Origin: Maribacter sp.
Lineage (GTDB): Bacteria; Bacteroidota; Bacteroidia; Flavobacteriales; Flavobacteriaceae
Reading direction: 5' to 3'
Length of the DNA stretch: 64,000 nt
NCBI GenBank assembly: GCA_020629285.1
Contig: JAHDDP010000008.1
Location: 1 to 64,000, forward strand
The notes under the pieces were generated by a model, which did no database searches, was not told where the DNA came from, and worked only from the letters and a program-made list of their open reading frames with translations. This document shows positions 43,110 to 52,840 of this stretch, piece by piece (the first letter of the stretch is position 1; each line of letters opens with the position of its first letter). Position numbers and translations under genes: made by a program.

Positions 43110-44750
43110 TTAAATGTTTCTACCTGTGTTAATTACGTTTACATCATTGAACCTGGCAGTAGAACTACCATGAGATACAGCGCTCACCTGAGAAGGCTGC
43201 CCTTTACCATCGAAGAACGTACCGAACAAACGGTAATCATCCTTATCGCAAATCTTAACACATGAATTCCAAAATTCTTGGGTGTTACTTTGGTAGGCTA
43301 CATCTTCTAACATACCTACAATTTCACCATTTTTAATCTCGTAAAAAACAGTACCACCAAACTGGAAATTATAACGTTGCTGATCAATAGAGTAAGAACC
43401 TCTACCAGCAATATAAATACCTTTTTCAACGTCCTTTATCATTTCGGCAATAGAGTACTTTTCTTTACCGGGCTCTAATGATACGTTTGGCATACGCTGA
43501 AACTGAACATCGTCCCAACTTTGTGCATAGCAACAACCGTGAGATTCCTCTTCACCGATCATATGTGCTTGGTCACGTATGGCTTGGAAATTTGTCAATA
43601 CGCCGTTTCGTACCAAATCCCATTTTTTAGCTTTCACTCCTTCATCATCATAACCCACAGCGCCTAAAGAACCCACTTGGGTCTTATCCGCAACAAGGTT
43701 TACAATGTCGCTACCATATTTAAAGTTGCCCGATTTTAATTTATCCAATGAGGCAAAACTTGTACCTGCATAGTTGGCTTCATAACCCAATACACGATCC
43801 AATTCCAATGGGTGACCCACGGACTCATGAATAGTTAAACCTAGGTGATTAGGCTCTAAGACCAAATCATACTTACCGGCATCAACGGATTTTGCCGTTA
43901 ATTTTTCTCTTGCCTGTTTTGCTGCGATAGTGGCATCTTCTACCATGTCATAGCTGTTTCTATATAAACGCAATCCAGCAGGACCATCAATTTTCTCAGA
44001 TTCCAATCCGTCTAAATACTCATAGCCCATACCTACGGGAGCACTCATATTCTCCCTGGTCTTAAAAGTACCGGCAGCCTTGTCTACAGCAGTTACTCGT
44101 AGTGTTGGCCACAAGCGGTGAATATCCTGATCAATATAAGAACCGTCCGTTGAAGCAAAGTACTTTTGTTCGTTCACCATAAATAAGGCGGAGTTCACAA
44201 AGTTTGCTCCGTTATCCAAAGCAGCAGCGTTGGCGCTTAACAAAAGGTCTACCTTTTCCGAAACCGGAACTTCCTTAAAATCCTTTTTGATCGGTGTTTT
44301 CCAAGACACTTCACCATATGCGTTAACAGGAGCTAACTTCACCGGTTCTTTTTGAATTTTAGAGTTAGCTTTTGCAATGGCAACTGCCTGCTCCGTCGCT
44401 TTTTTAATACCATCTTCAGTAACACTATTGGTAGAGGCAAAACCCCATGTACCGTTAGCGATTACACGTATACCTATACCAAAGGATTCTGTATTGACCA
44501 CGTTTTGAACTTTGTCTTCCCTAGTGAATACATACTGATTTAAATACCTGCCTATACGGGCATCTGCATAGGTAGCGCCTAATGATTTGGCAGTATTTAA
44601 GGCAACATCTGCCATTCGTTTTTTCACCAAGGCATCCATACCTGGTTCCAGTAACGCCTCTGTAGGGATGTCGTTACCTAGCAATAATGATGGCATCATC
44701 AATGCTCCGGCACCCAACCCGGCGTACTGTACAAAATCTCTTCTTTTCAT
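43110..44750 (-). CDS. TldD-family metalloprotease with Tat-like signal
   Basis: A 546-residue TldD-type protein. The zinc motif HESVGHPLE (HExxxH, near residue 317-322) is present, so this is the catalytic partner. The N-terminus MKRRDFVQYAGLGAGALMMPSLLLG has a twin-arginine-like (RRDF) signal, so export to the periplasm is likely, whereas E. coli TldD is cytoplasmic. It pairs with TldE (41768). A role in peptide or modified-protein processing is inferred from the family. Confidence 0.93.
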   Translation of the reverse strand: MKRRDFVQYAGLGAGALMMPSLLLGNDIPTEALLEPGMDALVKKRMADVALNTAKSLGATYADARIGRYLNQYVFTREDKVQNVVNTESFGIGIRVIANGTWGFASTNSVTEDGIKKATEQAVAIAKANSKIQKEPVKLAPVNAYGEVSWKTPIKKDFKEVPVSEKVDLLLSANAAALDNGANFVNSALFMVNEQKYFASTDGSYIDQDIHRLWPTLRVTAVDKAAGTFKTRENMSAPVGMGYEYLDGLESEKIDGPAGLRLYRNSYDMVEDATIAAKQAREKLTAKSVDAGKYDLVLEPNHLGLTIHESVGHPLELDRVLGYEANYAGTSFASLDKLKSGNFKYGSDIVNLVADKTQVGSLGAVGYDDEGVKAKKWDLVRNGVLTNFQAIRDQAHMIGEEESHGCCYAQSWDDVQFQRMPNVSLEPGKEKYSIAEMIKDVEKGIYIAGRGSYSIDQQRYNFQFGGTVFYEIKNGEIVGMLEDVAYQSNTQEFWNSCVKICDKDDYRLFGTFFDGKGQPSQVSAVSHGSSTARFNDVNVINTGRNI

Positions 44751-45045
44751 GTGTTAGTTTTATAGTGTTTCAATGTTGTTAGCGTTGTTCTTTAATAAAA
44801 CAACTATTTCTAAGCTTACCATATGTAATAAGGACAACTCGTGAATATCCCTTTTTACGGTTAGTTTGAAATATGTAACTGAATTCGTGCCCTCTAAAAA
44901 TAGTTAGGCTTTTGAAATTATTATGTTAACCTTAACATAAATTATAACATTCAATACCGCTTTTGAGAATAATATAAAAATGGGGCATTGATTTTTTGTT
45001 CTTCGGAAGGGTAGGAAAGGAAATTGAAAATTGGGTTATTATTTA

Positions 45046-45489
45046 TTATTTAACTAAACTGATTCGACAAGGAAAGCCAAATTGACCTGAAATCGGTTTA
45101 TTATTATTGTCAACCAATGAAAAATCTGGTAACAATGGATTCAATAGATGTACAATTTGAGATTTTACTTTTAATTCATCAGTTTGAATTTCATACTTTG
45201 AAATTAATCCTTCCTCATTAAAGTAAAATTTAAACCAAATTTTATATTCTATCTCTTTACTTTCTATTTTTTCCCAATCAAAATATTTGAAAATATAGTC
45301 CGTAATTTTTTTCTTCGAACATGAATTATTATCCCAACTATTTGATAAGTCTTTGCAGTCCTTGTGAACAAAGTATTTGCCAGTCTCCTTTTTATACTCT
45401 GATTTAACCTGATTAAAAACTAAAGTATCTTGTGCAAATAGTTGCATACAAATCAATACAAAAATCGAAAACAGAAACTGTTTTTTCAT
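45046..45489 (-). CDS. Secreted small hypothetical protein
   Basis: A 147-residue protein of unknown family with a signal peptide (MKKQFLFSIFVLICMQLFAQ). It has about 125 mature residues with two cysteine-containing segments (CKDLSNSWDNNSCSKKK and a C-terminal FPCRISL). I use ATG 45489, which gives a regular signal peptide. An upstream ATG (45504) adds five residues. It follows a hypothetical gene by about 30 bp and is part of an accessory-looking patch. Confidence 0.7.
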   Translation of the reverse strand: MKKQFLFSIFVLICMQLFAQDTLVFNQVKSEYKKETGKYFVHKDCKDLSNSWDNNSCSKKKITDYIFKYFDWEKIESKEIEYKIWFKFYFNEEGLISKYEIQTDELKVKSQIVHLLNPLLPDFSLVDNNNKPISGQFGFPCRISLVK

Positions 45490-45520
45490 AATTAAGGATA
45501 ACATTCTAGATGAGTAAATG

Positions 45521-46102
45521 TTAAATACATTCTTTTATTCGCTTGTTTATATATTCAGAATTTAAAAGAGATAAATAATCCAATTCAATTTCTTTCCATT
45601 CCACCGATGTAGCAACACCTTTAATGATATTTATATTTTCTCTTCTTTTTTGAAACATGATTATCCATTCGTCCGCTAGTTTATTACCGAATTTATCTAG
45701 GTACTTTTTATTGATTGGAAACTCGAAATGATATTTCATAAATTCCAAGTAGTCTTTATGTCTAAAAAACCAAAACTTGTTTAAGACTATATTTTCATTA
45801 ACAAGAATTTTTTGTAATTCATAAAACTGCTCCAAGACATTGGGATAAAATATAAACAATAAATTTTCAGAAGATTCTCTTAGATTTTTGGTGATTAATT
45901 TTTCGATAAGCTTACCATCAAGAAGTTCTTCATTATTTATAATTTTCTTTATTTCACCACCTATTTCACTTTTACTCTGAGACTCTTTTCTAATTATGTT
46001 TTGAATATTAAATATTTGTAGGTTCATAGTTTCAGAAATAATTTTGGAAATATCATTTTTTGAAAAACCCCAATCCACAAAGAGTATATCTATTTCTCTC
46101 AT
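45521..46102 (-). CDS. Hypothetical soluble protein
   Basis: A 193-residue protein without a recognised domain or signal peptide. I start it at ATG 46102, which overlaps the stop of the upstream membrane-protein gene as ATGA, a sign of translational coupling. A longer form from 46126 would overlap more. It has an even charge mix (many Lys, Glu, Asn, Ile) and no catalytic motif I could identify. Base composition is lower in GC than the metabolic genes around it. Confidence 0.72.
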   Translation of the reverse strand: MREIDILFVDWGFSKNDISKIISETMNLQIFNIQNIIRKESQSKSEIGGEIKKIINNEELLDGKLIEKLITKNLRESSENLLFIFYPNVLEQFYELQKILVNENIVLNKFWFFRHKDYLEFMKYHFEFPINKKYLDKFGNKLADEWIIMFQKRRENINIIKGVATSVEWKEIELDYLSLLNSEYINKRIKECI

Positions 46103-46671
46103 TTTTTTAGTTCGTTTTTTTTCCAACTAAGCAACAGATGTACTACACCAACAATCAAAATAAAGACTAACACTTTACCAGTTATTCCAACTAGTACTTG
46201 TCCAAAATTCATTCCTAAACTCCAACTACTAGGTAAATAGTCTCGATGTAATGAAGTTGCTATAACAACCATCCTTTCAAATGAAACCAAAAACATTAGG
46301 CTTAATAGTAATCTATAAATTAAATTATTGGCTATTTTTTTATACCACAACAACTGACTTAAAAACACCCAGAATAGTGGTTGTAGCCAAATCCCAAAAG
46401 AGTATTTCCCTGTTAATCTTTGAGTAAAAGCAATTTTGTCCATCTCATTTTCTATTTCTAAGTAAGAAATAAAAAGTCTAAAAATCCATAATATCCCGAA
46501 AACTATACCTGAAAATATTACCACTTTAATTGCGGTTCTATCAAAGCCATTTAATAATCCTTTACGCTTTGAAAAGTATCGAACCAAAAAGAATGCTACC
46601 GTATAGAATCCGAATGCAATGATTATATCAACTCTTAGTATTTCGGAAATAAAATATAGTGTTTCTACCAA
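46099..46671 (-). CDS. Hypothetical polytopic membrane protein
   Basis: A 190-residue protein with five or so hydrophobic helices (about 14-32, 46-68, 93-109, 118-138, 160-182) and charged loops. No family is recognised. Its stop overlaps the start of the soluble gene at 46102, so they are probably a two-gene unit. Nothing in its surroundings points to a function. Confidence 0.72.
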   Translation of the reverse strand: MVETLYFISEILRVDIIIAFGFYTVAFFLVRYFSKRKGLLNGFDRTAIKVVIFSGIVFGILWIFRLFISYLEIENEMDKIAFTQRLTGKYSFGIWLQPLFWVFLSQLLWYKKIANNLIYRLLLSLMFLVSFERMVVIATSLHRDYLPSSWSLGMNFGQVLVGITGKVLVFILIVGVVHLLLSWKKNELKK

Positions 46672-46756
46672 TTATAAAAATTATTTTAAATGCTATAAAG
46701 ATTTGAGATAGCTATAATTTTCAATCTCTCCCTAGCGATGCAACTGATTTAAAATA

Positions 46757-47146
46757 TTATTCAATATTACCACTACCCTTCTTTTCTCTCTTTTCTTTCA
46801 AAAATAGATTCAAACCATAAAGCATTAATGCAAATCCTATCAATAAGCGAAGTGTATCTAAAATAAAATTTTCATTTATTGAATCTATAAATCTGTTCAT
46901 CCTTAAAATCAATATTCCAATAACAATATATACTTTAGATGATAATGCTCTCCAATCAAATTTCCAATCGTTATTAAGTGAGAAAAGTTTGTTCTCTGCT
47001 TTATTGTGTAAATAAATACCATAAAATAAAGCTAAACCACCAATTAAAAATGTTATCCAAGATGGTATTAATTTGCTTGAATTATCTCCAAAACCTAAAA
47101 GTGTTATAAATAAGCCAAAATAAATAAGTTGGGATGAAGTCTTCAT
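46757..47146 (-). CDS. Hypothetical membrane protein
   Basis: A 129-residue protein with about four hydrophobic segments (about 5-18, 28-46, 66-82, 102-115) and a basic C-terminus (KEKREKKGSGNIE). No family is recognised. It lies 86 bp upstream of the two-gene unit on the same strand, with no strong terminator between, and could be co-transcribed. Confidence 0.65.
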   Translation of the reverse strand: MKTSSQLIYFGLFITLLGFGDNSSKLIPSWITFLIGGLALFYGIYLHNKAENKLFSLNNDWKFDWRALSSKVYIVIGILILRMNRFIDSINENFILDTLRLLIGFALMLYGLNLFLKEKREKKGSGNIE

Positions 47147-47532
47147 TTTTGAAGTTTATTACCAATAAATACAATTAAGTAACGTTCAGTGATTATTGAT
47201 ATTGCTTGAAATGATTGGTATCAACTTATCAAAGCCTTATGTTGAGGAATGAAATAAAATAGCTTTTTGTTCACAGTTAAAACTTTAATTTATTTTCACC
47301 TTTTTAAAAGCTAAATACATTCATCTAGCAATTTATATTTCAGACCTCTTTGAAAATTAACTTTTCAAGTTAGCAAGTAACCACTTATTGGATGTAGCCT
47401 GTGTTGTAAAGAGTATTTTTTCTTTTTTATGTCAAGTAGGTATTCTAAAAATTTAAAGTTTTTATATAAAACTCAAACCTTAAGGTTAAGCTTGAAGCCA
47501 TTTCCATTTATAAATTATGTTAGCAAATGTCT
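47147..47532. other. 386-bp gap in the accessory patch
   Basis: AT-rich, with no gene, operator or clear terminator that I could support. Confidence 0.5.
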
Positions 47533-47931
47533 TTATTTCCAAAACTGCCACCATTTTTTTTCATTTAAGGAACCTTCTTTTATTTGTTCTTGTAAAAATT
47601 TTTCATCATATAATTCACCCTCCTCACCCTGCACTTGAGCTTTAAGCTTATCAGCAATGGAAATCATTTTTATTATTATTTGTAAATCAGGATTTTTCAC
47701 AGAAATTCCCCAATTTTCATTGAAGGTAAAAGTTATAGCTCTATCTTGATACTCCCAAAGTCCAGCGTCTGGCGTTGGTACATTAAGAATATTACCATTA
47801 GGCATTTCTCCAGAAATTTCCTGAATTAGCTTAAATTCTGCATCAGATTCAATCAATTCTATCCACTCAGTTTTTGTAATTTTGTTACCATTAAGACGGT
47901 TAATTGTCAAGTTGTATCCCATATAAAACAT
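47533..47931 (-). CDS. Hypothetical soluble protein
   Basis: A 132-residue cytoplasmic protein of no recognised family. It begins MFYMGYNLTINRLNGNKITKTEW, and a second ATG three codons in (47922) may be the true start. It has alternating strand-like segments (RAITFTFNENWGISVKN) and ends in WWQFWK, so it may be a small binding protein. It lies downstream of the LytTR regulator gene on the same strand, but with a different feel of sequence and no shared operator. Confidence 0.62.
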   Translation of the reverse strand: MFYMGYNLTINRLNGNKITKTEWIELIESDAEFKLIQEISGEMPNGNILNVPTPDAGLWEYQDRAITFTFNENWGISVKNPDLQIIIKMISIADKLKAQVQGEEGELYDEKFLQEQIKEGSLNEKKWWQFWK

Positions 47932-47969
47932 TTATCAAAATATAATATCATTTCTCCTCAACCTACCCC

Positions 47970-48719
47970 CTACCTATGCATCTTATCTAAAATCTCAATA
48001 ATCTCGGTTTTCTTTCTAACAGATACTGGTACATTCTCTCCATTCTTCAACATTAAATAGCCGCCATCGGTTTTTATATATGCACTGATGCATTGAAGGT
48101 TTACTAAATGACTTTGGTGTACTCGTACAAAATCTTGACTACTTAAAAGGTCTGCAAAGTACTTTAAAGTCTTTGTTACGAATATCTTGCGTTTATCTTG
48201 TAGATGAAAAATGGTATTATTACTATCAGATTCGCACCGTATAATGTCATCTAAGCTGACAATTATAATTTGATCTAATGTATGTAGCGAAATCTTGTTC
48301 GGCTTTTTCTCTGGCGCTGCAATGGTTTCCTTTAAAATCTGTAAGCGTTCTTTATTTGGCTGTAATTGCTCTTTTGCACGTGAAATCGCTAAGCTTAAAT
48401 CGTCATTAGCATATGGTTTCAAAACATAATCTATGGCTGCAAATTTGAACGCACGAATTGCAAATTCATCACTTGCAGTTACGAATATGATTTTAGATTT
48501 TAAATCGGGGAATATCTCTAATATATCAAAGCCCGTACCATCACCCAACATAATATCCAAGAACAAAATGTCTGGTTGATTTTTACGCAATACCTTGGCA
48601 GCTTCCACTACACTCTGTGCCGTGGCGATAATTTCAATATCTGGATGCTGGGTCTCAATATCCTTTTTTAAAAGGGTCATGGCATCGATCATGTCTTCTA
48701 CTATTATCGCTGTATGCAT
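47970..48719 (-). CDS. LytTR-family response regulator
   Basis: A 249-residue two-component regulator: receiver domain (about 1-120) with phospho-acceptor Asp55 in ILFLDIMLGDG and acidic Glu8-Asp9, then a LytTR DNA-binding domain (about 145-247). It follows the sensor kinase by 6 bp. LytTR domains bind paired direct repeats about 21 bp apart. Two such sites are present, upstream of this operon (54391-54422) and of the VIT/vWA gene (56773-56804). These are its likely targets, which implies autoregulation. Confidence 0.95.
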   Translation of the reverse strand: MHTAIIVEDMIDAMTLLKKDIETQHPDIEIIATAQSVVEAAKVLRKNQPDILFLDIMLGDGTGFDILEIFPDLKSKIIFVTASDEFAIRAFKFAAIDYVLKPYANDDLSLAISRAKEQLQPNKERLQILKETIAAPEKKPNKISLHTLDQIIIVSLDDIIRCESDSNNTIFHLQDKRKIFVTKTLKYFADLLSSQDFVRVHQSHLVNLQCISAYIKTDGGYLMLKNGENVPVSVRKKTEIIEILDKMHR

Positions 48720-48725
48720 AGGTCT

Positions 48726-51700
48726 TTAATAATCTGTTAGTAAAGGTATTTTAAAGGTAATCTTGGTACCATCAATACTACCGTCTTCATTTTTGATTTC
48801 ACTGATATGCAGGGTATTGGTACCTACAATTGATTCTAGTCTTTCTTTAGTAACGGTCAATGCCATAGATTGATGGTCTGTTTTTGGCTTTTCGCTTTGC
48901 GATTTAAAAATACCTAATCCGTTATCAATAATACTACATTGTAAATGGGTCTCGCTAGTACTAAAACCTATCTCAAGTTTGCCCGGTTTATCGCCTTTTA
49001 AAATACCATGTCTAATGGCATTTTCCACAAATGGTTGAATTAACATTGGCGGAATCAATATCTCTTCGGCATCAGGATTAGTTTCTACCTTGATAGTATA
49101 CTCAAAAGGTTTCTGTGCCATTAATTGCTCCACTTCTACATAATGCCGCAACGCCTTAATTTCTTGGTCTAGACTAATATGCTCTTTCCTTGAATTCTGA
49201 AGTGTTTCTCTCAATAATATGGCAAAGCTATTAATGGTGGTATCCATCTTTTCTGGCTTGTTGCCTGCCATCGCTTTTATCCCATTCAACACATTGAATA
49301 TAAAATGCGGATTCATTTGTAATTGCAATGCTTTCTGCTCTAAGGTTAGCAGGTAATTTTGTGTTTTCAACCGTTCTTGCTCCGCTTTGTTCTTTGCTTT
49401 TATCTTACGAATGTAAAACCACCCAACACTTAACAATACAACAATTGCCAATGCTAAAACCGACCATTGAAACCAGTCTTTTTTGTACAGCGGACTATCA
49501 ATAAAAAAACCGAAATTTATAGGTTCACTTTCTTGCCATCTGTAATTTCTAGATTGCACTTGAAAAGTATGAGACCCATAAGCCAGACCTGCAAAATTTT
49601 GCTTGTTCTCTTTTACCCACGGACTCCAATCCGTTTCATCTAATCGTGTTCTGTACTCAATTTCATTTGGGTGATCCACATCTACCGTTCTGAATGAAAA
49701 ACCTAATTGTGTCTGCTCTGGAGTTAGTTGTAGTACCTTGTTACTATTTGTCCAGTCTTTTAAAATTAAAGAATCAATATTCTTATACCGCTCCTCTACT
49801 CCCATAAAATAAACTGTTGGTGCTAACGACGCCTTTTTGCTTTCACTAGGCACATGTTTAGTCAATCCGTAAATGGCACCAAACCATAGATTTCCAGAGT
49901 CATCTTTATCTACGGCATTTATGCAGGTTTCTATTCCTAAAAACCCGTCATTTCTACCAAAGTGATAGACGTCTAAAATTTCGTTATCAGGATTTAATTC
50001 TATTTTATCCACTCCCCTTTCGGAACCTGCCCACATGTACCCTTGGTCATCGAAAATGAGCTGATAAATGTTATTAGAAGACAAATTCTTGTTTCCTTTT
50101 AATTGTTGAAAATTTACAGGGTTTGTGCTGTTCGCATACCAAATACCCTTACCCGATGTACCTAAGAAAATAGTATCATCATGAAACAAAATCGTATTAA
50201 CTGCAGTTTGTTGTTCTAAACCGGTTTCAATACTGGTCACCTTGTTATTTTCTATATACCCTAAATGACCATTCTGTGTGGAGTACCACAGCTTACCATC
50301 TGGTGCTTTTACCATGCCTTTTATCAGCATATCGGCAATGCCATTTCGCTTAGAAAAGGTTTTTCTAACCACAAGGCTATCATTATCTGAATAGTAATTG
50401 AATTTCACTATACCATTGGCATAGGTAGCTGCCCAGATATAATCATCATCGGCAATTACGGTACGCACCCAATCTGAAGGAAAGCCTTTGCTCTCATCAA
50501 TGATATGATTGGTGGTTCTTTCTACAGAAACCGTATCTATCTGTATTAAAAAGGTTTCGCTTGATGAGAACACTAAACTATCTACCATTTTAGTTTCTCG
50601 AAATAAAAGCCCTCTATTGTCTGATCCTGCCCAAATATTGCCTTTTGAATCGCTATCGATTGTCTTGATCTTAACATCGAAAAATGTACCCTTACTTGGT
50701 AATGATTGAATTCCTGTGGAATCTATTTTTGCCAAACCAGCTTCTGATGTGGAAAACCATAATCCGTCTGCAGCATTATGCACCGCATAAACCCGATTTC
50801 CCTTTAGACCTGATCTTTGATTATAATGCTTAAAGTTATTCTGAAAGTACTTGTAAAATCCGCCACCAGATGTAGCAATCCATAAATTGCCATTGTCATC
50901 TTTTACTACTTTTCTAATATGCGGAGTTGCTAAACCACTAGCTGTATTCAATTGCTTTATCTCTGCAAATTTATTCGTTTCTACAATAGCAATGCCCTCA
51001 TTGTCAGTAGCTACCCATAACTCATCTGTATTTTGAATTGACATGGAGTTTATACGCGATGGTTCTGGCATTAGAAACCTGTCATCGTTATTATCTTGAT
51101 CGATGATAAATACACCATCATCAAAAGTAGCCGCAAGAATTTTGTTTTGATGTGCAATAACGGACTTAAAATTATTGACTTCTAATTTTGTTTTTTCTGT
51201 TGCTGAATCGCTTAATTCATTCAGTTTCCATAAGCCATTATTGGTTGCTAACCAATAGTAATCTCCATCAAAAAAAATAGAATTGATTTCGCTAGAATCT
51301 ATTTCAGGATTAATAGTAACCTTACTTAATTCTTTATTTTTAGAATAACTATAGAGACCTTTTTTAGTACCCACATACATCACATTTTCAGCAGTGTAGA
51401 ATTGAAGAATTTGTGGGGAATTAAAATTTACGAAGTTGTTCTTAACTTTTATAGAAAGTCCTTTTCTGGTTCCCACAAAAAGCGAGTCATTTGTGGTATA
51501 TAAGGCATCAATATAATTAGAGAGTAAATCGTCACTTTCATTCCATACTTCAAAGGTTTCGCCATCAAAATTTGCCAATCCGCCACCTTGGGTTGCCAAC
51601 CACAGATAACCCATTTCATCTTGTACAATATCATATACTTGAGACTGTGGTAAACCATCTGCAATGGTATATGCCCGTAACTGGCTATTTTGCGCAGCTA

Positions 51701-51758
51701 AGTGCATTATTCCAAAGAAACAAAATACCCATAAGACGTATTTAGTAAACAGATTCAA
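48726..51758 (-). CDS. LytS-type sensor histidine kinase with propeller sensor domains
   Basis: A 1010-residue inner-membrane sensor. The signal peptide (about 1-22) is followed by a long periplasmic region of Reg_prop beta-propeller repeats (to about 640; for example DGLPQSQVYDIVQDEMGYLWLATQGGGL near 33-60), a Y_Y_Y domain (about 660-745), one helix (about 755-775) and a His-kinase/ATPase region with the phospho-acceptor segment QMNPHFIFNVLNGIKA near 820 and the ATP-site PPMLIQPFVENAIRHG near 925. The only possible start is TTG 51758; an upstream stop excludes anything else. It signals to the LytTR regulator at 47970, but the ligand is unknown. Confidence 0.93.
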   Translation of the reverse strand: MNLFTKYVLWVFCFFGIMHLAAQNSQLRAYTIADGLPQSQVYDIVQDEMGYLWLATQGGGLANFDGETFEVWNESDDLLSNYIDALYTTNDSLFVGTRKGLSIKVKNNFVNFNSPQILQFYTAENVMYVGTKKGLYSYSKNKELSKVTINPEIDSSEINSIFFDGDYYWLATNNGLWKLNELSDSATEKTKLEVNNFKSVIAHQNKILAATFDDGVFIIDQDNNDDRFLMPEPSRINSMSIQNTDELWVATDNEGIAIVETNKFAEIKQLNTASGLATPHIRKVVKDDNGNLWIATSGGGFYKYFQNNFKHYNQRSGLKGNRVYAVHNAADGLWFSTSEAGLAKIDSTGIQSLPSKGTFFDVKIKTIDSDSKGNIWAGSDNRGLLFRETKMVDSLVFSSSETFLIQIDTVSVERTTNHIIDESKGFPSDWVRTVIADDDYIWAATYANGIVKFNYYSDNDSLVVRKTFSKRNGIADMLIKGMVKAPDGKLWYSTQNGHLGYIENNKVTSIETGLEQQTAVNTILFHDDTIFLGTSGKGIWYANSTNPVNFQQLKGNKNLSSNNIYQLIFDDQGYMWAGSERGVDKIELNPDNEILDVYHFGRNDGFLGIETCINAVDKDDSGNLWFGAIYGLTKHVPSESKKASLAPTVYFMGVEERYKNIDSLILKDWTNSNKVLQLTPEQTQLGFSFRTVDVDHPNEIEYRTRLDETDWSPWVKENKQNFAGLAYGSHTFQVQSRNYRWQESEPINFGFFIDSPLYKKDWFQWSVLALAIVVLLSVGWFYIRKIKAKNKAEQERLKTQNYLLTLEQKALQLQMNPHFIFNVLNGIKAMAGNKPEKMDTTINSFAILLRETLQNSRKEHISLDQEIKALRHYVEVEQLMAQKPFEYTIKVETNPDAEEILIPPMLIQPFVENAIRHGILKGDKPGKLEIGFSTSETHLQCSIIDNGLGIFKSQSEKPKTDHQSMALTVTKERLESIVGTNTLHISEIKNEDGSIDGTKITFKIPLLTDY

Positions 51759-51799
51759 ATATGTGTGCTATTTTAAGTAATTATCTAACGTTGTTATGC

Positions 51800-52831
51800 C
51801 TATAATATTTGATATAATAAAGGGTCTTGTATGTTTGTGTTTTGGTACTCACTAGCATCATTAGCCTGCAAAATAGGTGCCAATACGCAGAGTACGGTTG
51901 TTTTTCCTTTTATTATTAATTTATTTCCTTGTACCCTACTTCTCCAACGAAATTTTTCTATCGGAATGTTCAATTTAAACAATACCTCTGACATTTCTGG
52001 AGATTCTGAAATCCAATCCATAATTGCCTCTTTGTCTTCTAAAGTAGGAATATCGGTAACAGCATCAAAAGTAAACTCCCAATCTACCGGAATATTAAAC
52101 TTGAAACTATAGGCTTTACCAAATGAAGACTCTTGCCTTGTCTTTAACGCTTTAAACCAATCGATAGCTACATCAGGATATGCTTGCTTAAACTCCTTTG
52201 CAAGATGCGCAGGTCCTTTAGATTCTGCTGTTGGGTAATACCCGTAATAGGGCTTTGCCAAATAGTGATCTGCATATTTACCACCGAATACATTAAAGAA
52301 TGATGACGCCACTACTTGCTCTGCTTTAAACGTATTTTTAAATTCTTGAAGTAAGGGTTGATTTTCTCCTAATCCGCACGAATGAAATATTATTTTAGAA
52401 CCACTAGCAGTGTTATCACACATTGTTTCTATACTATAATTTTGTACTGCATTTTGTAATGTACTTACGGTAATTCGCTCTCCTGTTTTTGTAGTCTTTA
52501 AAGACATACCCAACCAGGCATTACTATGACTTACAATGTGTATTTCTTTAAAACGTACTTGATTTTCTCCTGCACTATTTAGATAACTTACAATCTCATC
52601 AATAGCATATAAACTATCTACAATTGGCATTCCTTGTTTTTCAAAATACTGCTTGGCATTGCTATAATAGGTGTTATCACCTTCATCAAAACCAGCAATA
52701 AATACTATAGCTTCTTGTACCATTTCTTTTTTGGTAGGTGAAGCAAGTGCCGCTCCCGACTGTTGCGAAAACGGCTTCTTACCACCTAGGATTAGCACAC
52801 TAACCAATACTATAATTAAACACTTATTCAT
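51800..52831 (-). CDS. Secreted protein with CHAT/DUF4347-like His-Cys peptidase-type core
   Basis: A 343-residue exported protein (N-terminal hydrophobic segment MNKCLIIVLVSVLILGG, then FSQQ). Its core reads IHIVSHSNAWLG (His102) and FHSCGLGENQPLL (Cys152), and then VVASSFFNVFGG. This order resembles the DUF4347/clan CD pattern in which His and Cys form a catalytic pair. The match is by eye and uncertain. It lies third of five in an operon with an SH3 protein, a small secreted protein and the LytTR two-component genes. Confidence 0.6.
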   Translation of the reverse strand: MNKCLIIVLVSVLILGGKKPFSQQSGAALASPTKKEMVQEAIVFIAGFDEGDNTYYSNAKQYFEKQGMPIVDSLYAIDEIVSYLNSAGENQVRFKEIHIVSHSNAWLGMSLKTTKTGERITVSTLQNAVQNYSIETMCDNTASGSKIIFHSCGLGENQPLLQEFKNTFKAEQVVASSFFNVFGGKYADHYLAKPYYGYYPTAESKGPAHLAKEFKQAYPDVAIDWFKALKTRQESSFGKAYSFKFNIPVDWEFTFDAVTDIPTLEDKEAIMDWISESPEMSEVLFKLNIPIEKFRWRSRVQGNKLIIKGKTTVLCVLAPILQANDASEYQNTNIQDPLLYQIL

Positions 52832-52840
52832 AATTATTTT

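Noticed and set aside
44878-44890. Single ACTGAATTCGT-like LytTR half-site in the gap upstream of tldD
   Set aside because: No matching partner 21 bp away and no -7 box at the distance seen in the two accepted sites.
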